Origin: Liquidambar formosana
Lineage: Eukaryota; Streptophyta; Magnoliopsida; Saxifragales; Altingiaceae
Direction of reading: 5' to 3'
DNA: 64,000 nucleotides
Assembly: GCA_039720395.1 (NCBI GenBank)
Contig: CM077833.1
Span: 2,812,797-2,876,796, forward strand
The notes under the pieces were generated by a model that worked only from the letters and a program-made list of their open reading frames with translations, searched no databases and was not told the origin of the DNA. This document shows, piece after piece, positions 57,371 to 64,000 of the stretch. How positions within the stretch are numbered: the stretch's first letter is position 1; every line of letters starts with the position of its first letter. Both the position numbers and the translations under genes were made by a program.

Positions 57371-58205
57371 TTATTAAAGGTGTTTAGAAGGTGAGGAATG
57401 AGGAGTGGGCTTTTAACCCTTCATTAAGGGTTTTCCCGCTGTGGCCGTCGGGGAGGAGGTGTAACGGTTTTATGAGGTGTCTTTTCTAGCTCGATTAATT
57501 TCCAACCAAATGACCAAATGATGGTGAGGAGTGGTGGTTGACTAGGATGTGTGGCTCTAACAATCCTCAACTGAGAAAAGAGTTTTGGGAAGATATAAGT
57601 GGGATTTATGGATTGTGCTCTTCAAATTGGTGTTTAAGGGGGATTTTCATGTCATTATCTAACTGATAAGTTATATGGCTCATGAATTATGAGGAATACG
57701 AGGGATTTGAATCTTTTTATCCGGGTTCTAATCTTGGGACCCCTTTCTCCACCCCCGCGCTTCACAATACTTGGTCTAATCTCCAAAAGAGGGTGGTGTG
57801 CGACTGACTACATACATTTCTCTTTTTTCCTAAGGACATATTTCCTAATGTTATTTAAGATACTTTCCCTATGATGACTTTTGATTATTGTCTAATTGTT
57901 TTGGAGTCCTTCCTTATCTTACTCCTTTAGGTTTGAAAATGTGGTTGACTCATCATTCTTTTAAGAGTTATTTTGAGCAGTGGTGGGGTGACTGCTCGAT
58001 TCAGGTGGGAGAGTTTTAAGCCTATGGAAAAGCTTCAGCAGGTGAAGGTGAAGATTAAAGAGTGGAATAAAGAGGTTTTTGAAGATTTAGGAATTTTGAA
58101 AGATAATTTTTTGAATCGTATAAGGATTTTAGATAGCTTTGAAGAATTGTGTCAATTGAGATAGGACTAAGGAGGAATGTGACCTTAAGAAGAGGTTTGA
58201 GGAGG

Positions 58206-58402
58206 AGCTCGAAGGATAGCTCAGTTGGCAAGGGATCCCGCCTCAAGAAGCGGAGGTCCTGAGTTTAACTCTTGCTAAACTCTTTGTGCCACCCACACAA
58301 GGTTCCGTGGTTCTTATGGGCCTTGGACTTACCTAGTCCATATAGGTTGTGGGATCTTATATAGGCTTGGGGTTTGCCTAAAAGGCTTCCTCATTATAAA
58401 AA
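58206..58402 (+). mobile_element. tRNA-derived SINE with perfect 19-bp TSD, inside the LINE
   Basis: AAGAAGAGGTTTGAGGAGG flanks it exactly at 58,187-58,205 and 58,403-58,421. The head resembles a tRNA: GGATAGCTCAGTTGGCAAGG with a perfect box A (TAGCTCAGTTGG, 58,217-58,228), an anticodon-arm-like GCCTCAAGAAGC and a box B-like GTCCTGAGTTTAACTCTTG. The tail is CCTCATTATA plus A7. This is a different family from the 13.0/45.3-kb and 29.2-kb SINEs. Confidence 0.9.
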
Positions 58403-58822
58403 AAGAAGAGGTTTGAGGAGGTGGCATTTAAGAAAGAGGTTCGTTGGTGTCAAAAGGCTAAAATTAACTAAAGTAAGGGGTCAACATCACTAGATTGTTT
58501 CATAGAGTGGTGAAATGGAAAAAAAGATGAATTTAATTAAGAAGTTGGAGTTTGTTTCTTGGGATATCATAGATGGGATCTAGAGGATATTGCTCAAGAG
58601 CTGGTTGAGTTTTTCCCTCAACTCTATTCTTCTAGGGAGAGTTTTCCATTTCTTTCATTGCTTTCTTCACCTCAATTATCCTAATTATTCGTCCTTAACA
58701 AAGTGGTTAAATTCTCTCAAGCTTAATTTCTTTGTATAGTATCGATTAAATAATTTGTTAAAATAACTCCTCGACCAATATTTGAGAAGCGTACTAATTG
58801 CTAATGAATGTTTAAATCCAAG

Positions 58823-58864
58823 TTGTTGTTGTTGTTGTTGTTGTTTTTTTTTTTTTTTTTTTTT
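58823..58864 (+). repeat. (GTT)n then poly-T
   Basis: About eight TTG units followed by a ~20-nt T run, inside the LINE relic. Confidence 0.9.
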
Positions 58865-59600
58865 TAAAATAAATTTTTTAAAATTTTTTTTAAGTGTTTA
58901 AATCCAAGTTTTAGAAGTGGGATTCTAGGTTTGATTTTGCAATTGGATGTGCAGAATGCTTATGGACATGTGAATTGGGACTTCCTTTTTTACTTATTAA
59001 AAGGAATGGGTTTGGAGAAAAATGGAGAAAATGGGTTGAGGCTTGTATTTCTATGGCCCCTTTTTCTATTTTGGGAGATGGGAATCCTCAAGTTATTTGT
59101 AGGAGCTTGAGGGGTCCTAGGCAAGATCATTTCTCCTTTCCTACATATCATTGTCATGGATGCCTAAAGTAGAATGTTAGGAAAGGTTTTAGAAGCAAAT
59201 TGGATTGAAGGTTTTATTGTGGAAGGAGATGGTGGTGATAAGGGCATTTCACATCTTTATGCGAATGAAACTATCATTTTTTACGGTTTGAGTTGGGAAA
59301 AACCTCAATGGTTGAGAAGCATTCCTTTTTGTTTTGAAGTGGTACTTGGTTTGAAAGTGAATCTGTGAAGAGTGAGTTGCTTCTGGTTGGAAAGGGGGTG
59401 CATGATTTATCTTTGAATTGTGGGTGTGGGGTGGGGAATCTTCCTACTTTTTATTTGGGTCTTCTTCTGAGGCCTCATATAAGGCTAAGGCAGTAAAGGA
59501 CATAGTGGTTAAAGGATTTGAGAAAAGATTTAGTGGATGGAAGAGGGAGTATGTTTCAAAAGACGATAAGCTAACTTCGATTTGTAGTTTAAGATCATGA

Positions 59601-59855
59601 GAATAGACAAGAAGAGCCAAACAAATGGTGTCCACCTTTTGATCCAAAGTTTAAGATGAACATTGATGGGGCATGGAACTCGGAAAACAGAAATGAAGGG
59701 ATTAGAACAGTCGTAAGAGATGCAAAGGGGGCCTTTATGGCAGATATAGCAAAGCGATGGCCTAATATGACATCATCTCAAATTGTAGAAGCAGCAGCAG
59801 TTATAGGAGGGATTCAATTTTGTAGTGACATAGGGATCAGAGGTGTGAACCCCGG
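59601..59855 (+). pseudogene. RNase H domain (RVT_3-like) at the LINE 3' end
   Basis: The frame reads WCPPFDPKFKMNIDGAWNSE, then GIRTVVRDAKGAFMADIAKR and IVEAAAVIGGIQFCSDIG. The WxPP...KxNxDGA(W/F) start, GxxVVRDxxG and AExxAxxxGL order is the plant LINE/RVT_3 RNase H domain. The first catalytic Asp (DGAW) is present and the AE Glu position reads VEA. It stops where the LTR-associated sequence begins at ~59,856. The same strand and position after the RT relic indicate it belonged to the same LINE. Confidence 0.75.
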
Positions 59856-59922
59856 AAATTGGCCTATAAGGATTGACGAAAAAGAGAGAATTAGTTTTGA
59901 AAAAAGAAAAAGGAGTCGCCAC
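59856..59922 (-). other. PBS/leader of the left head-to-head LTR element
   Basis: On the minus strand, GGTGGCGACTCCTTTTTTC follows the LTR, and TGGCGACTCC matches the PBS-like word seen after LTRs of plant Ty3/Ogre-Tat elements. The leader then continues to CCGGGGTTCACACC and breaks off against the LINE RNase H. Confidence 0.4.
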
Positions 59923-62297
59923 CTTATTTTTTAAAGGAAACAAGGAAAACCTTAAAAACACTTTGTTTTAAAGAAAATAATTGAAAAGACTCTATGTTTA
60001 AAAAGGAAAGGCAAAAAATGATCTTTTGGAAACCAAAGAAATCAAGGATTCAGAGGCTAAGTTATGACATGAGAAGGTTCTTGGCAAAGCCTATAGGCAC
60101 CCATGTCACCCTTTCGGTCTCTTAGTTTATTTGGGCTAAATTAAGATCTTACCGTACAAAAATCAGCAAGTATCACCACAAGATAGTGTACAAATATCCA
60201 TCCATGCATGCATAATAAGCAAATAAAACAAAGAAAAACAAAACAAAATAGAAAACTAGGATACTTGGATCCTAGAACGGACTTGAACCTCAAAACGAGC
60301 ACCTACGTACCATGTAACAGAATACATGGATCAAAGTCCATGTAGTTCGACTGGAATTAGGTTTCAATCCTAATATAAACCTATGATGAAAATCCTAGGT
60401 TTCCTTATTTGAAAGATAGAAATTTGAATAGTCCAAATTTGAAAACTTCCACAGGATGGAAACTTTTATAGAAAAAAAGTATTTTATTTAACAAGGAAAC
60501 CTTTGATTATAACCATGTGTTCATATTAGGAAACAACCCTAAAAGAGGGAGAAGAAAAAGAGCAAAAGAAGAGAAAGGTGAATTAGGGCACCTTTAAACC
60601 CTACTTACCTTATGCAATTACTCCAAGCAATAGCAAGCAATAACGGCCTTAATAAAGCGATTATCATCCCTGTTTGCACCCTTACACGTGCTTAAAACAA
60701 AACAAAAAGAATGATATGCAAATCTAGACAAAATAGTATTGTAGCCTAAAATCATCCACTAATCATATAAACAACAGAAATAGTGAACTTTCATAAACCC
60801 CAATGCAATCCTAGAACCATGACATGCAAAAAAACCCTAAAATCCACTATATGAATGCAAAGAAATATCATAGTTATTCTATATATAACATATATATAAT
60901 AACCATGAAGAAAAACCCAGAAGAAAACTCTAACCTAGCATGCTATATGGAACTAAACTAAAACAATGACAATAGAAACCCTAAACTCACAAATATGCCT
61001 AAAAACATATAGAATAGCTCTAAAACATGCATAACTCATGATGAACAATATTTAAACCATGTATATTAACTAACTAAAGCATTAATACATGATAAAAAAC
61101 TTAACTTTAGCATGCAATAGCACTAGCCTATAAGAAAAACTAATATAAGCACCATTAGGGCAGAAAAATACCTTAGGAAGAGCTTCCTTGCTGCTGTAGA
61201 GACTCCCTTCTTGACTTGTGAATGATTGGAGTCAAGCTTCTTCAAGGCTACAGTGAGAGCTTCAACTCTCCTTTAGCTCTCTCTCTCTTATTCTCTCTCA
61301 ATAACTCAAGTTTGATGCATAAAAGTGGCTCTAGTTGCCTCCCCTGGTGCTGAAACATAGGGGGTATTTATAGAGTTCAATTAGGATAAATCAATGGCTA
61401 GGATTAAAACCCTAATAATTAATCCAAGGGTTATTAGAGACTCCCTTGGTGCTTAAGAAACTCAAAAGTTGCCAAAAATTAGAAGGAAACATGTCCAAAA
61501 GAGTCCTAGTACGTCAAAATTGAAAAAAAAAAAAAAAAAAAATCACATTTTAGCACAAAAATAGGGAAGTGGTCTCGGGTGACCACCAGGCCTTGGGTGG
61601 CTAGCCACCAGGGGTTGGGCGGCTAGCCTCCCGGGCTTGGGTGGTCACCTGAGCCCGCTTTAGTTTTTTGCCCTTTTTTAACCTCCTTTGCTTCTGGGAG
61701 TGTTTTTGGGATCAAATTAACTCCGGTTTTGATGAAATAAAAGCCAAAACAACCATGTTTTGATGACGAATACATTTTTAAACATTTTAGGACAAAAACC
61801 ACTAACCATAGGTGTATGGTTAGGTTTTACAAAGGTGGTTAATCGCTATGCATTACCATTGCAAAGCATAGGTATGCACATAGGATCAAACCAAATGCTT
61901 TCCAAACCAAAATTAAACTTTCCAAAACACTTTTAGGGATGAAATAATGACTAATTAAAGTCAATTTGAAAAGAATTGGTTGGTAATTGTGAGTCCATTT
62001 GAGCTAACCCGAAAGGGTCAATAAACCAATTTGAACCATATTGAGCCATTTTAACCCTAAGCCATTGATTCATTAAATTGAAAATTTGGAGATCATTTCA
62101 AGGTAAAATGAAAAGTTTGTAACTTAAAAGACAATTATGCCCCTCAAGTCACAAAAGCTCTCATTATCCCTCAAGATCAACTCCGAATTAAACCAAAATT
62201 CATATCCACTATTCTTATGACCCTAAAAAACTAATGCAAGTGAATAGACTCAAAAACAAAACAAAAACATAAATGAAATGATGAGCCCTAGTAAGGT
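59923..62297 (-). mobile_element. reverse-strand Ty3-type LTR, left arm of a giant inverted repeat
   Basis: Read on the minus strand this ~2.37-kb block parallels the forward block starting at 62,319 throughout. Shared landmarks include GAGTTGATCTTGAGGG, TTTTGTGACTTGAGGGGCAT, a GC-rich GGTGACCACC segment and CTCTACAGCAGC followed by a splice-donor-like GGTAT. No coding; it ends in the PBS-like site. The first bases expected of such an LTR (TGTCACACCCC) are missing at the junction. Confidence 0.65.
61571..61656. repeat. GC-rich GGCTAGCC / GGTGACCACC palindromic patch
   Basis: TCGGGTGACCACC and GGGTGGTCACCTGA bracket two GGGxGGCTAGCC units, making a strong potential hairpin in AT-rich DNA. The mirror copy is at 63,004-63,090. 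Confidence 0.7.
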
Positions 62298-62298
62298 A

Positions 62299-64000
62299 TG
62301 TCACACCCCATTTTTGCCACCTTAGCTATGGTTTGTCATTTCATGTGTCTTTTTGTTTCCTTTTTGAGTCTAGTCTTTTGCATTGAGTTTTTAGAGTCTT
62401 GAGGATGGTGTGTATGAATTTTGGTTCGATTTGGAGTTGATCTTGAGGGTTAATAAGAACTTTTGTGACTTGAGGGGCATAATCGTCTTTTTGGTCACAA
62501 ACTTTCCATTTGACCTTGAAATGATCTCCAAGTTGCCAATTGGAGTTCATATGGTTGCATTTGAGGTATTTGTGGGTTCAATTTGATGAATTGATGGTTC
62601 GGGATTAGAATGGCTCAACAAGGCTCAAGTTGGTTAAGAGACCTACTTCGGGTTAGCTCGAATTGGCTCATGACTTTCACTCTATGACTACTCATTTGAC
62701 CTTGATTAGTCTTAATTTCATCCCCAAATGTGTTTAGGAAGTTTGAATTTCGAATTGGAAAGCATTCGGTACGACCCTATGTGCATACTTAAGCTAAGCG
62801 ATGGTGAGGTATAGCGGTTAACCACCTTTGTAGGACCCAACCATGCAGCCATGGCTAGGGTTTCTTACCCTCAAGTGACTCAAATTACATTCCTCTTCGA
62901 AACACGGTCGTTTTGGCTTTTGTTTCATCAAAATCGGAGTTGATTTGAGCCTTGAAACACATTTGGAAGTCGAAAGGGTCAAAATTTGGGCTGAAGCTGT
63001 CATGGCCTCGGGTGACCACCCAGGCCTGGGCGGCTAGCCGCCTGGGCCTAGGTTGCTAGCCGCCCAGCCCCAGGTGGTCACCCGAGCCACCTTCCTTTTT
63101 TGAGTCTTGACGCGGCTCCCTCCCTATTTCCTCGGATTTGCTCGCCTCCAGCCGCCATTTAACCCTAATTTTAGCCCTATTTGACCTATTTGAGCCCCAA
63201 GGGAACCTCTAAGAGCCCTTGGATCAATCCCTAGGGTTTTAATCCCAACCATTGAGGCTTTCCCCTCAATCCCTATAAATACCCCCTTATACTTCAGCAA
63301 TGGAGGAGGCAATTTCTAAAGGGTGAGGCATGTGTGAGACTTGGAGGCTATGGCAGCCATCCTTAGGGTAGTTTAACCTAAATTTTGAGTGAGAGAGTGA
63401 GAGAGAAAGCTTGAAGGAAGGCTGAAGTTGGGCTTGAAGGCTTAAAGGAAGGAATTCCCAGCAGTGCATAAGAAGAGGAGGACTCTCTACAGCAGCCACC
63501 ATAGGTATACCTCTCCCCCTTTCTCTCTTTCATTCAGATTAGGGTTTTCTGCCTAGGATAGCATTATTTCATCATGTGTTGATGCTTCTAATGCTTAGAA
63601 TGCATGATTAGGATATTGTTTATGGCTGGTTTTGCATGATATAATGTCATTCCATGTGACTTTGTGAGTGTTTGTGTTTTTAGGGTTTCTAGAGTCTTTT
63701 CTAGGGTTTTGCATTGAATAGTCATTATTTCATGTTCAAGTTTATGTCTTTATTATGTCTTGTTGCTTCTATTAGCTAGTATGCATGTTTAGGATGATAT
63801 TCATGGGCTGTTTAGTATGCTAGGATGCTATTCCATGTGATTTACTGCATGTTTGGGATTCGAGGGTTTCCTTAGTGCTGAAATTGAGTTTATGCCTAGA
63901 ATAGCTTTATTTCATGTGAAAGTCTATGTCTTTATCATGTGTGGATCATTCTATTGATTAATATGCATGGTTAGAATGCTGTTCATATTCTGTTTTGCAT
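62299..64000 (+). mobile_element. forward Ty3-type LTR, right arm (runs off the window)
   Basis: It begins TGTCACACCCCATTTTTGCC, a typical start of large plant Ty3-type LTRs, and parallels 62,297-59,923 in reverse. It contains a leader-like exon end CTACAGCAGCCACCATAG|GTATAC near 63,505. A ~175-bp tandem repeat from ~63,560 is marked by TTTCATxxxx...TATGTCTTTATxATGT and ATGCATGxTTAGxATxxT words at ~63,570, 63,730 and 63,907. Confidence 0.65.
63004..63090. repeat. GC-rich GGCTAGCC / GGTGACCACC palindromic patch, right copy
   Basis: CTCGGGTGACCACC ... GGGCGGCTAGCCGCC ... GGTGGTCACCCGAG is nearly self-complementary and is the counterpart of 61,571-61,656. Confidence 0.7.

Larger units (their letters stand above)
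57530..59600 (+). pseudogene. L1-type LINE relic: endonuclease end and reverse transcriptase
   Basis: Successive frames give the tail of the endonuclease (EFWEDISGIYGL, CLRGDFHVI) and the linker LTPLGLKMWLTHHSFKSYFE then KLQQVKVKIKEWNKEVFEDL. RT follows: LDVQNAYGHVNWDFLFYLL, then GRGLRQ-like and HIIVMDA sequence. HLYANETIIF stands where the catalytic YADD box belongs, and the NLPTFYLGLLL segment comes next. Many stops and frameshifts occur, and the YADD aspartates are altered (ANE), so it is dead. A SINE (58,206-58,402) splits it between linker and RT. L1-type enzymes copy LINE and SINE RNAs into DNA at nicked target sites. Confidence 0.8.

Noticed and set aside
58206..58280. A tRNA gene (TAGCTCAGTTGG box A, arm-like pairs)
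   Set aside because: The tRNA-like head is followed by a non-tRNA body and an A tail, and is enclosed by a 19-bp target duplication. It is a SINE.

Overview
The window is plant nuclear DNA, almost certainly from an angiosperm with a repeat-rich genome. It is AT-rich and has long stretches with no open frame. Spliceosomal exon edges are canonical (AG| and |GT), and the transposon families are plant ones: Sirevirus-type and other copia LTR elements, TRIMs, Helitrons, hAT, Mutator-like and PIF-like MITEs, tRNA-derived SINEs and an L1-type LINE. I cannot name the species. Only one complete, undamaged protein-coding frame stands out, at 40.7 kb. The other coding traces are single exons, retroelement relics or captured gene fragments.

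Layout. 0.3-5.6 kb: LTR-like sequence, a 634-bp hAT-type MITE with a perfect 8-bp target duplication, a divergent ~175-205-bp tandem repeat, a copia RT/RNase H relic and a reverse-strand Sirevirus-type LTR. 5.6-8.3 kb: the rest of that element (polypurine tracts, gag with two CCHC knuckles), apparently lacking pol. 8.31-11.29 kb: a near-perfect palindrome with two ~1.48-kb arms and a 31-nt loop. 11.7-13.1 kb: a TRIM relic, a SNF2/DDM1-like fragment, an orphan exon and a SINE. 13.8-18 kb: a poly-G run, a 100-bp triplication, a truncated copia element and a Helitron terminus. 18.2-20.7 kb: isolated exons of broken or partial reverse-strand genes, one resembling ribosomal protein L18a. 21-30.2 kb: mostly MITEs, SINEs and low-complexity DNA.

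31.3-47.1 kb is dominated by unrelated tandem arrays. These are a 5.3-kb short-period satellite with an ~800-bp higher-order structure, a 69-bp array carrying paired AATCGATT palindromes, a 206-bp array, a 187-bp doublet and a 133-bp array. Amid them lies the one good gene (40,722-41,084), a 120-residue protein with an RNase H1 hybrid-binding-like domain and a C-terminal membrane anchor. Its 5' region is itself duplicated about 930 bp upstream.

47.5-52.1 kb holds the C-terminal exons of a JmjC-type oxygenase gene (reverse strand, including a 19-nt microexon) and a possible first exon. 52.46-53.97 kb is a complete non-autonomous Helitron with a nested MITE. 54.0-56.25 kb holds a PIF-like MITE and a solo Sirevirus-type LTR. 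56.3-59.86 kb is an L1 LINE relic containing a TRIM and a SINE with a perfect 19-bp target duplication, and it ends in an RNase H domain. 59.9-64 kb is a pair of head-to-head LTRs forming a second giant inverted repeat that runs off the window.

No CRISPR, rRNA or free-standing tRNA genes were seen. Coordinates of diffuse repeats are read by eye and should be taken as good to a few tens of bases unless exact target duplications are quoted.
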